Of a stretch of 53,296 nt of DNA, positions 9,989-18,422 are shown one piece after another. A program made the translations under genes and the position numbers. The DNA lies in contig NZ_JAEVHM010000021.1 in assembly GCF_016802865.1 (NCBI RefSeq), positions 1 to 53,296 on the forward strand. The letters are read 5' to 3'. The notes under the pieces were generated by a model. It had not been told where the DNA came from. It made no database searches and worked only from the letters and a program-made list of their open reading frames with translations. The DNA comes from Micromonospora parastrephiae. GTDB taxonomy: Bacteria; Actinomycetota; Actinomycetes; Mycobacteriales; Micromonosporaceae. The first letter of the stretch is position 1. Every line of letters starts with the position of its first letter.

Positions 9989-11677
9989 TCAGAAACGGGC
10001 CGGCTCGCGGTAGGTGCCCCACTCGGCGCGGAGGGCGTCGCAGATCTCGCCGAGGGTGGCTTCGGCGCGGACGGCGTCGAGCATGGCGGGGATCATGTTC
10101 TCGTCGGTACGGCTGGCCTCGACCATCCGGGCCACCGCCGCGCGGACCGCCGACTCGTCCCGAACGCTCTTGCGCTCGGCGAGCACACGGCGCTGCTCCA
10201 GCTCCACCTCGTGCGAGATGCGCAGGATCTCCAGCTCCTTGGCGACCGTGCCGGTGTGGCAGTTGACGCCGACGATCTTCTTGTCGCCCTTCTCCAGGGC
10301 CTGCTGGTAGACGAAGGCCGACTCGGCGATGTGCCCGGTGAACCAGCCGTCCTCGATGCCGCGCAGGATGCCGGAGGTCATCGGGCCGATCTGGTGCGGC
10401 CCCTCCCCGCCGAGCTGCCGGATCCGGGCGAAGATCTCCTCCGCCTCGGCCTCGATCTTGTCGGTCAGCGCCTCGACGTACCAGGAGCCACCGAGCGGGT
10501 CGGCCACGTTGACCACGCCGGTCTCCTCCATTAGCACCTGCTGCGTACGCAGGGCGATCTCGGCGGACTCGTCGGTGGGCAGCGCCAGGGTCTCGTCCAG
10601 CGCGTTGGTGTGCAGCGAGTTGGTCCCGCCGAGCACCGCCGCGAGGGCCTCGACGGCGGTCCGTACGACGTTGTTGACCGGCTGCTGGGCGGTCAGGGAC
10701 ACCCCGGCGGTCTGCGTGTGGAACCGCAGCCACAGGGCCTTCTCGCTGGTCGCGCCGTAGACGTCGCGCAGCCAGCGGGCCCAGATGCGGCGAGCGGCAC
10801 GGAACTTGGCGATCTCCTCGAAGAAGTCGAGGTGCGAGTCGAAGAAGAAGCTCAACCCCGGCGCGAAGACGTTCACGTCCAGCCCCCGCGAGAGGCCCAG
10901 CTCCACGTAGCCGAACCCGTCGGCCAGGGTGTACGCCAACTCCTGCGCGGCGGTCGAGCCGGCCTCGCGGATGTGGTAGCCGGAGACCGACAGCGGCTTG
11001 TAGCGCGGGATCTCCCGGGCGCAGTACTCCATCAGGTCGCCGATCAGGCGCAGGTGCGGCTCGGGGTCGAAGAGCCACTCCTTCTGCGCGATGTACTCCT
11101 TGAAGATGTCGGTCTGCAGGGTGCCGTCCAGCTTGGACAGGTCGGCGCCCTGCCGCTCGGCGGCGACCAGGTACATGCAGAACACCGGTACGGCCGGCCC
11201 GGAGATGGTCATCGACGTGGTGACGTCGGCCAGGTCGATGCCGTCGAAGAGCGCCTGCATGTCGGTGGCGGTGTCGATGGCGACGCCGCAGTGCCCGACC
11301 TCGCCGAGCGCCTGCGGGTCGTCCGAGTCGCGGCCCATCAGCGTCGGCATGTCGAACGCGACCGATAGGCCACCGCCGCCGGCGCCGAGGATCATCTTGT
11401 AGCGCTCGTTGGTCTGCTGGGCGTTGCCGAAGCCGGCGAACTGCCGGATCGTCCAGGTCCGTCCCCGGTAGCCGGTCGGATACAGGCCCCGGGTGTACGG
11501 ATACTCACCCGGCCAGCCGATCCGCTCGAAGCCCGGGTACGCGCTGCCCTCCGGCGGCCCGTAGACCGGGTCGACCGGCATCCCGGAAAGCGTGGTGAAG
11601 TCGGCGTCACGCTTGCGCGCGGCGTCGTACCGGGCCTGCCAGCGTGCCCGTCCGGCGTCGATCTCGTCGGCGTCCAT
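9989..11677 (-). CDS. icmA: Isobutyryl-CoA mutase large subunit (B12-dependent acyl-CoA mutase)
   Basis: Radical isomerase interconverting isobutyryl-CoA and butyryl-CoA with adenosylcobalamin. The 562-residue TIM-barrel subunit lacks the C-terminal B12-binding domain (no DxHxxG), so it needs a separate small subunit (IcmB), which is not in this window. Substrate-specificity residues are Phe80 in TIRQFAGFG and Gln198 in KEYIAQKEW. These are the substitutions that distinguish isobutyryl-CoA mutase from methylmalonyl-CoA mutase (Tyr and Arg), and they fall at the same numbers as in the Streptomyces enzyme. The start ATG 11677 has GAGGAGGAG 8 bases upstream; the in-frame GTG at 11710 is rejected. 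A pathway operator and a TACACT -10 lie just upstream. It links valine or isobutyrate carbon to the butyryl/ethylmalonyl-CoA route. Confidence 0.9.
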   Translation of the reverse strand: MDADEIDAGRARWQARYDAARKRDADFTTLSGMPVDPVYGPPEGSAYPGFERIGWPGEYPYTRGLYPTGYRGRTWTIRQFAGFGNAQQTNERYKMILGAGGGGLSVAFDMPTLMGRDSDDPQALGEVGHCGVAIDTATDMQALFDGIDLADVTTSMTISGPAVPVFCMYLVAAERQGADLSKLDGTLQTDIFKEYIAQKEWLFDPEPHLRLIGDLMEYCAREIPRYKPLSVSGYHIREAGSTAAQELAYTLADGFGYVELGLSRGLDVNVFAPGLSFFFDSHLDFFEEIAKFRAARRIWARWLRDVYGATSEKALWLRFHTQTAGVSLTAQQPVNNVVRTAVEALAAVLGGTNSLHTNALDETLALPTDESAEIALRTQQVLMEETGVVNVADPLGGSWYVEALTDKIEAEAEEIFARIRQLGGEGPHQIGPMTSGILRGIEDGWFTGHIAESAFVYQQALEKGDKKIVGVNCHTGTVAKELEILRISHEVELEQRRVLAERKSVRDESAVRAAVARMVEASRTDENMIPAMLDAVRAEATLGEICDALRAEWGTYREPARF

Positions 11678-11714
11678 GCGCAGGGCTCCTCCTCGGGTCC
11701 TCGACTGCACATCG

Positions 11715-11746
11715 AGTGTAGAGCCCTCGCCTGAACGATCGCTAAG
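11715..11746 (-). promoter_or_regulatory. icmA promoter with shared 16-bp operator
   Basis: On the minus strand 11746-11731 reads CTTAGCGATCGTTCAG, an exact match to the consensus shared by six promoters. Ten bases further downstream is a good -10 hexamer, TACACT (11720-11715). The operator therefore covers the -35 region, a typical place for a repressor. The start codon is about 37 bases beyond the -10. Confidence 0.7.
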
Positions 11747-11772
11747 TCACGCCGTACCGGCGGGTAACGCGG

Positions 11773-12183
11773 TCAGGCCGTGGGCGCGGTGGCGGCGCCC
11801 ATCGCCACGTCGTCGACCCGGATGTTGACCTCGTCGACCCGCAGGCCGTACGCCTCGACGGCCTCGGTGACCCGGGCACGCACCTGACCGGTGATCTCCG
11901 GCACCGTCTGACCGGCCTGGATCACCAGCACCAGGTTGACCACGGCCGCGTCCCCGGTCACGTGGGCCGAGCATCCCCGGCGGGCGTCGCCCACCTGGTC
12001 CAGCCCGACCCGGTCGAGGACCGCGTTGAAGAACCGGGCGACGTCCCCACCCATCTCGGCCACGCCGGGCACCGAACTGGCCGCCGCGACGGCGATCTTC
12101 TCGATCACCTCGTCGGAGACCTGCGTCCTACCGCCAGCCGCCGCCGACGCCGTGGTCAGCTCCTGCGTCGCCTCGTGATCCAT
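11773..12183 (-). CDS. Asp23/Gls24 family envelope stress protein
   Basis: Small protein of 136 residues with the Asp23/Gls24 fold: VSDEVIEKIAVAAASSVPGVAEMG at the start of the domain and the repeated pattern VNLVLVIQAGQTVPEITGQVRARV toward the end. Family members associate with the cell envelope or are induced by alkaline or envelope stress; the molecular role is not settled. The start is ATG 12183, with AGGGGA 6 bases upstream; GTG 12189 abuts the ribosome site. It lies between meaB and icmA in the same direction (gap 90 bases from meaB), so it may be read with the thiolase-meaB unit, but nothing ties it functionally to acyl-CoA metabolism. Confidence 0.85.
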   Translation of the reverse strand: MDHEATQELTTASAAAGGRTQVSDEVIEKIAVAAASSVPGVAEMGGDVARFFNAVLDRVGLDQVGDARRGCSAHVTGDAAVVNLVLVIQAGQTVPEITGQVRARVTEAVEAYGLRVDEVNIRVDDVAMGAATAPTA

Positions 12184-12273
12184 ACCCACTCCCCTGCTCC
12201 TCGCGCCCGCTCCGCCGTGGGGCGGTGCGAGCCTACAAGGGCGAGGTGCCGCCGGGATGTCCCCGGTGGACGG

Positions 12274-13278
12274 TCAGCGGGCGAGCTGGGCGAGCAGGGT
12301 GTCCGCCGCCGCGTACGGGTCGAGGGCCCCCTCGGCCACCCTGGCGGCAAGCGTCGACAACTCCGTACCGTCGCGCAGGGAACCGATCCGGGCGCGGAGG
12401 GTGCCGAGCGCGATGGCCTCGATCTCGGCGGCGGCCCGCGCCTCCTGCCGGCGGCGCAGCTCGCCGTGTTCGACCAGCCAGCCACGGTGCTTGTCGATCG
12501 CGGCGGCGATGTCGTCGATGCCCTCACCTCGGGCGGCGATCGAGCGGACCACCTGCGGTCGCCACTGACCCGGCCCGCGCTCGCCGAGGGCGATCATGCC
12601 CTGGATGTCGCGGACGGTGGCGTCGACACCGTCCCGGTCGGCCTTGTTGACCACGAACACGTCGGCGATCTCCAGGATGCCGGCCTTGACCGCCTGGATC
12701 GCGTCGCCCATGCCGGGAGCGAGGAGCACCAGCGTGGTGTCGGCCAGCGAGGCGACCTCCACCTCGGCCTGCCCGACGCCGACGGTCTCCACCAGCACCA
12801 CGTCGCAGCCGGCGCCCTCCAGCACCCGGACCGCCTGCGGCGTCGCCGCGGCCAACCCGCCGAGGTGCCCGCGGCTGGACATGGAACGGATGTAGACGCC
12901 GGGATCGGTGGCGTGGTCCTGCATTCGCACCCGGTCGCCGAGGATCGCGCCGCCGGTGAACGGGCTGGACGGGTCGACCGCCAGCACGCCCACCCGGTGC
13001 CCGCGCGTCCGCAGGGCGCGCACCAGCTCGTTGGTGGTGGTCGACTTGCCCACCCCGGGCGAACCGGTCAGCCCGACCACCTGGGCCTGCCCGGCGTACG
13101 GCGCGAGCGCGGCGGCGATCGCCGGCAGCAGCTCGTCGCCGTTCTCCACCAGCGTGATCAGCCGGGCCACCGCGCGGGGGTCGCCCGCGCGGGCCCGCTC
13201 GACCAGCATCGGTACGTCCCGACTGCGGCGCACCGACGTGGTGCCCGCCGCCGGGACGTGCTCGACCGCTTCGCTCAC
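12274..13278 (-). CDS. meaB: MeaB (ArgK-type) GTPase, chaperone of B12 mutases
   Basis: G3E-family GTPase that protects and reloads adenosylcobalamin-dependent acyl-CoA mutases. It has 334 residues with a P-loop GSPGVGKST (72-80), a magnesium/switch segment around [27 protein letters not shown], and the guanine motif NKAD. The start is GTG 13278, which overlaps the thiolase stop as GTGA (4 bases), so the two genes are translationally coupled. Being next to icmA, and in a window that also holds Ecm, it can serve either mutase; which is the true client cannot be told from sequence. Confidence 0.92.
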   Translation of the reverse strand: MSEAVEHVPAAGTTSVRRSRDVPMLVERARAGDPRAVARLITLVENGDELLPAIAAALAPYAGQAQVVGLTGSPGVGKSTTTNELVRALRTRGHRVGVLAVDPSSPFTGGAILGDRVRMQDHATDPGVYIRSMSSRGHLGGLAAATPQAVRVLEGAGCDVVLVETVGVGQAEVEVASLADTTLVLLAPGMGDAIQAVKAGILEIADVFVVNKADRDGVDATVRDIQGMIALGERGPGQWRPQVVRSIAARGEGIDDIAAAIDKHRGWLVEHGELRRRQEARAAAEIEAIALGTLRARIGSLRDGTELSTLAARVAEGALDPYAAADTLLAQLAR

Positions 13279-14474
13279 TGGTTCTTCTCAGCCTTACCCG
13301 GCACGTGGATGATCAGCGCGTCGCCCTGGCCACCGCCGCCGCAGAGCGCCGCCGCTCCGGTGCCGCCGCCGCGGCGCTTCAGCTCCAGCGCGAGGGTGAG
13401 CACCAGCCGGGCACCGGACATGCCGATCGGGTGCCCCAGCGCGATCGCGCCGCCGTTGACGTTGACCCTGTCCGGGTTGATGCCGAGGTCCCGGGTGGAC
13501 TGGATGCCGACCTGCGCGAACGCCTCGTTGATCTCGATGAGGTCGAGGTCCTCGACGCTCAGGCCACCCTTCTTCAGGGCGTGGTTGATGGCGTTGGACG
13601 GCTGCGAGTGCAGGGAGTTGTCCGGGCCGGCGACGTTGCCGTGCGCGCCGATCTCGGCGAGCCAGGTCAGCCCCAGCTCGTTGGCCTTGGCCTTGCTCAT
13701 CACGACGACGGCGGCGGCCCCGTCGGAGATCGGCGAGGAGCTGCCGGCGGTGATCGTGCCGTCCTTGGTGAAGGCGGGGCGCAGCTTGGCCAGCGACTCG
13801 ACGGTGGTGTCCGGGCGGATGCCCTCGTCGTCGTTGATCACCAGTGGGTCGCCCTTGCGCTGCGGGATCACCACGGGGGTGATCTCCTCGGCGAAGTGGC
13901 CGTTCTTCTGCGCGGCGGCGGCCCGCTGGTGACTGGCGGCGGCGAAAGCGTCCTGCTCCGCGCGGGAGATGCCGTGCCTGGTGCCGAGCCGCTCGGTCGA
14001 CTCGCCCATCGAGCAGCAGTCCCAGGCGTCGCTCAGCCCGTCGTGCGCCATGTGGTCCTTGACCACCACGTCGCCGTACTTGTAGCCCGAGCGCTGGCCC
14101 ATCAGCAGGTGCGGGGCGTTGGTCATCGACTCCATGCCGCCAGCCACCACGATGTCGAACTCGCCGGCCCGGATCAGCTGGTCGGCCAGGGCGATCGCGT
14201 CCAGGCCCGAGAGGCAGACCTTGTTGATGGTCAGCGCCGGCACGGACATCGGCACGCCGGCCTCGACGGCCGCCTGCCGGGCCGGAATCTGGCCGGCCCC
14301 GGCCTGGAGCACCTGCCCCATGATCACGTACTGGACCTGGTCGGGGCTGACGCCGGCACGCTCCAGGGCCGCCTTGATCGCGATCCCGCCGAGCTCCGTG
14401 GCCGGGAGGTCCTTGAGGTTGCCCAGCAGCCGCCCCATGGGGGTGCGCGCGCCGCTGACGATCACCGAAGCCAT
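13275..14474 (-). CDS. Acetyl-CoA C-acetyltransferase (biosynthetic thiolase)
   Basis: Condenses two acetyl-CoA into acetoacetyl-CoA, the first step of the ethylmalonyl-CoA and hydroxybutyrate routes. It has 399 residues with nucleophile Cys87 in NKVCLSG, NEAFA, the [10 protein letters not shown] histidine motif and a C-terminal CGGGGQGDA carrying the second cysteine. ATG 14474 has GGAGG about 6 bases upstream. It is divergent from the epimerase gene with 62 bases between starts, and the shared operator at 14508-14523 sits in that space and can control both. Coupled to meaB downstream. Confidence 0.93.
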   Translation of the reverse strand: MASVIVSGARTPMGRLLGNLKDLPATELGGIAIKAALERAGVSPDQVQYVIMGQVLQAGAGQIPARQAAVEAGVPMSVPALTINKVCLSGLDAIALADQLIRAGEFDIVVAGGMESMTNAPHLLMGQRSGYKYGDVVVKDHMAHDGLSDAWDCCSMGESTERLGTRHGISRAEQDAFAAASHQRAAAAQKNGHFAEEITPVVIPQRKGDPLVINDDEGIRPDTTVESLAKLRPAFTKDGTITAGSSSPISDGAAAVVVMSKAKANELGLTWLAEIGAHGNVAGPDNSLHSQPSNAINHALKKGGLSVEDLDLIEINEAFAQVGIQSTRDLGINPDRVNVNGGAIALGHPIGMSGARLVLTLALELKRRGGGTGAAALCGGGGQGDALIIHVPGKAEKNQ

Positions 14475-14507
14475 GCCTGCCTCCGAGGGGGGTGCCGAGC
14501 TGTACGC

Positions 14508-14523
14508 CTTAACGATTGTTCGG
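14508..14523. promoter_or_regulatory. Shared 16-bp operator between thiolase and epimerase genes
   Basis: Reads CTTAACGATTGTTCGG on the plus strand, differing from the consensus CTTAGCNNYCGTTCAG at three positions. It lies 13 bases before the epimerase start and 33 bases before the thiolase start on the other strand, so one site could regulate both directions. Confidence 0.6.
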
Positions 14524-14536
14524 CCAGACTAACGCC

Positions 14537-15013
14537 ATGGCTGAGAACTCCCCCGCCGAGCCCGGTGCGGACTACGTCACAGACATCGGGCTTCGCAAGA
14601 TTGACCACGTCGGGATCGCCGTGGCCGACCTGGACGACGCGATCGACTTCTACCAGCGGACGTTCGGGATGCGCTGCGTACACGTCGAGACCAACGCCGA
14701 GCAGGGCGTCCGGGAAGCGATGCTGGCCGTCGGGCCGACCACCGAGGGTGGCTGCGTGCAGCTGCTCGCCCCACTCACCCCGGAGTCGACGATCGCGAAG
14801 TTCCTGGATCGCAACGGGCCGGGCGTGCAGCAGGTCGCGTACACCGTGGCGGATATCGACGCGGCCTGCGCGGCGCTGCGTGAGCGGGGGGTACGGCTGC
14901 TCTACGACGAGCCCCGGCGCGGCACCGCGGACAGCCGGATCAACTTCGTGCACCCGAAGGACGCCGGCGGCGTCCTGGTGGAACTAGTCGAACCAGCCTC
15001 CACCCCCCACTGA
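14537..15013 (+). CDS. mce: Methylmalonyl-CoA epimerase
   Basis: VOC-fold metalloenzyme converting (2R)- and (2S)-methylmalonyl-CoA; it also acts on ethylmalonyl-CoA in ethylmalonyl-CoA pathway organisms. It has 158 residues with paired VOC modules: IDHVGIAV supplies the first ligand, GCVQLLAP the Gln, and VLVELVEP the Glu. The usual third-ligand histidine is replaced by Gln in GVQQVAYTV, a variation I believe is common in actinobacteria. ATG 14537 is chosen because the TTG upstream lies inside the operator. No clear ribosome site precedes it, so a very short leader is possible. Lies 230 bases upstream of ccr. Confidence 0.9.
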   Translation: MAENSPAEPGADYVTDIGLRKIDHVGIAVADLDDAIDFYQRTFGMRCVHVETNAEQGVREAMLAVGPTTEGGCVQLLAPLTPESTIAKFLDRNGPGVQQVAYTVADIDAACAALRERGVRLLYDEPRRGTADSRINFVHPKDAGGVLVELVEPASTPH

Positions 15014-15023
15014 CCCGCCCCCG

Positions 15024-15091
15024 CCCTGGTGATCAAGAAGTTTGCGTCGTCCTGCGCCTCGCAGGTGACCGAAACCTCTTGATCACCAGGG
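15024..15091. repeat. Palindromic intergenic repeat of a second type
   Basis: Inverted repeat with outer arms CCCTGGTGATCAAGA and TCTTGATCACCAGGG (perfect 15 bp), continuing with matched GGTTT/GTTTGC-type inner bases and a loop of about 16 bases. It starts 10 bases after the epimerase stop and may also serve as its terminator. It shares only TGATC with the other repeat family. Confidence 0.6.
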
Positions 15092-15198
15092 TTGTCGGCG
15101 CTTCAGGCCGCCCCCGGCGCACGTCAGTGCGCGGTTGGCGGGGTGGCCGGACACCTTCACGCATCGGCCGATGCAGTTTTTCACAGAGGACTTCCGGC

Positions 15199-15214
15199 TT
15201 TAGCTACCGTTCAG
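15199..15214 (+). promoter_or_regulatory. Shared 16-bp operator upstream of ccr
   Basis: Reads TTTAGCTACCGTTCAG, one mismatch to the consensus, and continues with TAA, so that TACCGTTCAGTAA is shared with the ecm promoter. It ends 29 bases before the ccr start at 15244. Confidence 0.65.
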
Positions 15215-15243
15215 TAACGTCCCGGCCCACAGGAGCGCGACCG

Positions 15244-16698
15244 GTGTCGGATGTGTCGAATGCCGACATGGCGGTCGTGCCCACCGGCGCCGACGATGGC
15301 AGCACCCGGGCCCGTGCGGGTGCGGACGAACCGGAGGTCACCGTGCAGGACATCCTCGAAGCGATCATGGCGGCGGAGGAATCGAACGATCCGGACCGCG
15401 AGCTGGCCGGCGTCGCCGGGCTGCCCGTACCGGAGAGCTACCGGGGTGTGGTCGTCCGCGCCGAGGAGGCCCGGATGTTCGACGGCATGGCCACCCGGGA
15501 CAAGGACCCCCGCAAGGCGTTGCACGTGCAGGAGGTGCCGACCCCGGAACTCGGGCCGGGCGAGGCCCTGGTCGCCGTGATGGCGAGCGCGATCAACTAC
15601 AACACGGTGTGGACCAGCATCTTCGAGCCGGTGTCCACCTTCAAGTTCCTCCAGCGCTACGGCCGGATCTCCGAGCTGACCCGCCGGCACGACCTGCCGT
15701 ACCACGTGGTCGGCTCGGACGCGGCCGGCGTGGTGCTGCGCACCGGCCCCGGGGTGACCCGCTGGGTGGCCGGCGACGAGGTCGTCGCGCACTGCCTCTC
15801 CGTCGAGTTGGAGGACGCGGCCGGGCACGACGACACCATGCTCGACCCGCAGCAGCGGATCTGGGGCTTCGAGACCAACTTCGGTGGGCTGGCCGAGCTG
15901 GCCGTGGTCAAGGCCAACCAGCTGATGCCCAAGCCGCGCCACCTGACCTGGGAGGAGGCGGCGAGCCCCGGGCTGGTCAACTCGACCGCGTACCGCCAGC
16001 TCGTCTCGCACCACGGGGCCAACATGAAGCAGGGCGACGTGGTGCTGATCTGGGGCGCGTCCGGTGGCCTCGGCGGGTACGCCACCCAGATGGCGCTCAA
16101 CGGCGGCGCGATCCCGGTCTGCGTCGTCTCCTCGCCGGAAAAGGCCGAGCTGTGCCGCAGCATGGGCGCGGAGCTGGTCATCGACCGGGCCGCGGAGGGC
16201 TTCCGCTTCTGGAAGGACGAGGAGACCCAGGACCCGGACGAGTGGCGGCGCTTCGGCGAACGGATCCGTGAGCTGACCGGCGGCGAGGACCCGGACATCG
16301 TCTTCGAGCACCCGGGCCGGGAGACGTTCGGTGCGAGCGTCTACGTGGCACGGCGCGGCGGGACCATCGTCACCTGCGCCTCCACCAGCGGCTTCCAGCA
16401 CCAGTACGACAACCGCTACCTGTGGATGCACCTGAAGCGGATCGTCGGCAGCCACTTCGCCAACTATCACGAGGCGTGGCAGGCCAACCGTCTGGTCGCG
16501 CTCGGCAAGGTGCACCCGACCGTGTCGCGCACGTACCCGTTGGAGCAGACCGGCCAGGCGGCGTACGAGGTGCACCGCAACGCCCACCAGGGCAAGGTCG
16601 GGGTGCGCTGCCTCGCCCCGGCCGACGGTCTGGGTGTCCGGGACGGGGAGCTGCGGGCCCGGCACGAGGACGCGATCAACCGGTTCCGGGGGCACTGA
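15244..16698 (+). CDS. ccr: Crotonyl-CoA carboxylase/reductase
   Basis: Reductive carboxylation of crotonyl-CoA to (2S)-ethylmalonyl-CoA with NADPH and CO2, the signature step of the ethylmalonyl-CoA pathway. It is a medium-chain dehydrogenase/reductase of 484 residues with a nucleotide-binding GASGGLGG at about 271. The four CO2-pocket residues known from the Kitasatospora enzyme are all present at a constant offset: Asn120, Phe209, Glu210 and His404. GTG 15244 has AGGAG 8 bases upstream. An alternative GTG at 15343 has GGAGG 5 bases upstream and would give 451 residues, closer to the Kitasatospora length; the operator position favours 15244. It also supplies ethylmalonyl-CoA as a polyketide extender unit in actinomycetes. 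Confidence 0.95.
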   Translation: MSDVSNADMAVVPTGADDGSTRARAGADEPEVTVQDILEAIMAAEESNDPDRELAGVAGLPVPESYRGVVVRAEEARMFDGMATRDKDPRKALHVQEVPTPELGPGEALVAVMASAINYNTVWTSIFEPVSTFKFLQRYGRISELTRRHDLPYHVVGSDAAGVVLRTGPGVTRWVAGDEVVAHCLSVELEDAAGHDDTMLDPQQRIWGFETNFGGLAELAVVKANQLMPKPRHLTWEEAASPGLVNSTAYRQLVSHHGANMKQGDVVLIWGASGGLGGYATQMALNGGAIPVCVVSSPEKAELCRSMGAELVIDRAAEGFRFWKDEETQDPDEWRRFGERIRELTGGEDPDIVFEHPGRETFGASVYVARRGGTIVTCASTSGFQHQYDNRYLWMHLKRIVGSHFANYHEAWQANRLVALGKVHPTVSRTYPLEQTGQAAYEVHRNAHQGKVGVRCLAPADGLGVRDGELRARHEDAINRFRGH

Positions 16699-16796
16699 CC
16701 GGGCCACCGGCCGCACGGGTGAGCAGCGGACGGTCAATGCGGTGATCGGCCATTGTTCTTCCACCCCCATTAGCGCGACACCGCTTCGGATCGAAC

Positions 16797-16827
16797 AAAG
16801 GGCCGCGGGACATCCCGTGGCCCTTTT
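16797..16827 (+). terminator. Strong intrinsic terminator after ccr
   Basis: Arms 16797-16810 and 16813-16826 pair over 14 bases (AAAGGGCCGCGGGA with TCCCGTGGCCCTTT, one G-U pair), followed by a T-run. It lies about 100 bases after the ccr stop and isolates it from the cytoskeletal genes. Confidence 0.75.
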
Positions 16828-16983
16828 CCATGTCACGCTGCGTGGCGTCCGTCCCGCCCGGGACCTGCCAAGATCGGCGATTGGTCCGGCATCGTCGAAC
16901 GCGGCAGTTGACCATGTAAAGAGGACACGAAAGCTCCGCACCGCTCTTGCGAAGCACCCTGGGGCGTCTGCCAGTATGTCCCA

Positions 16984-18246
16984 ATGCCCCAGCAGCAGTC
17001 CTCCCCTCTCGCGTTCTTCGATAACGCGAACTCGCAGCCAGATTTCACCGTTGGCCTGCGCGGATACAACACTCACCAGGTCGATGACTTCCTCGGCCGG
17101 ATGACCGCCGCGCTGACCCAGTCCGAGCAGGCCCGTGCCGAGGCCGAGCAGCGGATGAACGACGCCCAGCGTCGGCTCCGCCAGGCCGAGCAGCGCATGA
17201 GTGCGCTGGAGCAGAAGCTCGCCGACACGAACAAGCAGCTCGAAGAGAACAGCCGACCCACCCTCTCCGGGCTCGGCACCCGCGTCGAGCAGATCCTCCG
17301 GCTCGCCGAGGAGCAGGCCAACGACCACCGCAACGAGGCCAAGCGCGAGTCGGAGGGCATCCTCTCCGCCGCCCGCCTCGAGGCCCGTGAGATCACCGAC
17401 AAGGCCCGCGCCGAGGCCGCCGCCATGAAGGCGAGCGCCGAACGCGAGGCCGGCAACCTGCGCACCGCCGCCGAGCGCGAGGCCGCCGAGGTCCGGGTGC
17501 AGGCCCGCCGCGAGGCCGACACGCTGCGCGCGGACGCCGACCGCGAGACCAAGCAGCTGCGTACGGTCACGGCGCACGAGGTGGCCGAGCTGAAGTCGAC
17601 CGTGGAGCGGGAGGTTGCCACCCTGCGCGCCACCGCCGAGCGGGAGATCACCCAGCAGCGGGCCAAGGCCGCCCGCGAGGCCGAGGAGAAGCGCGCCGAG
17701 GCGACCAAGCTGCTCACCGACGCCCGCGACAAGCGCGACAAGGACCTCCAGGCTCTCGAGCTCCAGTTGGCCGAGCGGCGGGAGAAGGCGGAGCGCGAGG
17801 AGTCCGAGCGGCACGCCGCGCAGGTCGCGCAGACCCAGAAGCTGGTCAGCGAGGCCGAGCAGCGGGCACGGGCCGCGCAGGAGCGGGCCAAGGAGATCGA
17901 GCAGCGCGCCGAGGCCCGTCGGGTCGAGTCGGAGCGCAACGCCGCCGAGACGGTGGACAAGGCCAAGGCCCTGTCCGAGAAGACGCTCAACGAGGCCAAG
18001 GCCGAGTCGCAGCGCCTGCTCACCGAGGCCCGCACCGAGGCGGAGCTGACCACACAGGCCGCCCGTCGCGAGGTCGAGGACCTCACCCGGCAGAAGGACG
18101 CGGTCACCTCGCAGCTCGGCCAGATGCTCTCCGGGCTCGCCGGCATCGTGCCCGGTGTGCCGGCGTCGGCCGCTCCGGCGGCCAAGCCGGAGGCCAAGAA
18201 GACCGATGGCGATCAGGAGCGGGTCACCGCGGAGACCGCCGGCTGA
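16984..18246 (+). CDS. DivIVA-like coiled-coil cytoskeletal protein (FilP/Scy type)
   Basis: 420 residues. The N-terminus carries a DivIVA-like membrane or pole-targeting motif (FTVGLRGYNTHQVDDFL, about residues 20-36). About 340 residues of uninterrupted heptad-rich coiled coil then follow, full of Ala, Glu, Arg and Gln. In Streptomyces the filament proteins Scy and FilP are encoded next to the same thiolase/meaB/epimerase genes, so a role in hyphal polarity or cell stiffness is inferred from motif plus synteny. There is no ribosome site before ATG 16984. TTGCGA (16947) and CAGTAT (16972) could be a promoter making a nearly leaderless message. The C-terminus is Ala/Pro-rich. Confidence 0.82.
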   Translation: MPQQQSSPLAFFDNANSQPDFTVGLRGYNTHQVDDFLGRMTAALTQSEQARAEAEQRMNDAQRRLRQAEQRMSALEQKLADTNKQLEENSRPTLSGLGTRVEQILRLAEEQANDHRNEAKRESEGILSAARLEAREITDKARAEAAAMKASAEREAGNLRTAAEREAAEVRVQARREADTLRADADRETKQLRTVTAHEVAELKSTVEREVATLRATAEREITQQRAKAAREAEEKRAEATKLLTDARDKRDKDLQALELQLAERREKAEREESERHAAQVAQTQKLVSEAEQRARAAQERAKEIEQRAEARRVESERNAAETVDKAKALSEKTLNEAKAESQRLLTEARTEAELTTQAARREVEDLTRQKDAVTSQLGQMLSGLAGIVPGVPASAAPAAKPEAKKTDGDQERVTAETAG

Positions 18247-18274
18247 CGCCAGGCGTCAGGTCGGGGCATCGACG

Positions 18275-18310
18275 CGCGAGGTGACACCGGGTAACCGGTG
18301 TGACCTCGCG
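18275..18310 (+). terminator. Long hairpin between the two coiled-coil genes
   Basis: Arms 18275-18290 and 18295-18310 pair 15 of 16 bases around a GTAA tetraloop. It lies 29 bases after the first coiled-coil gene and has no T-tract. It is a probable terminator or attenuator that would lower expression of the second gene from the first promoter. Confidence 0.6.
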
Positions 18311-18422
18311 CCGTATGCGTTTCCCAGCCCTTGGCATTCCGTGCCGAGAATGGAGTGAACTAGCTCCCACAAGGGCCGTCCGTATCGCCCCAGCCGGGGC
18401 CGATGCGTGTGAGGATGGGGGC

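Noticed and set aside
8031..10013. A 660-codon plus-strand frame opposite the arginase and thioredoxin-like genes
   Set aside because: It spans two conserved minus-strand genes and their gap; no motif, and codon usage is that of an antisense shadow.
16676..16984. A 102-codon minus-strand frame between ccr and the coiled-coil gene
   Set aside because: It includes the ccr terminator hairpin and has no family resemblance or ribosome site.
15211..17814. An 867-codon minus-strand frame opposite ccr and the first coiled-coil gene
   Set aside because: It runs across two real genes and a terminator; composition is Leu/Gly/Val/Arg-biased with no recognisable domain or ribosome site.
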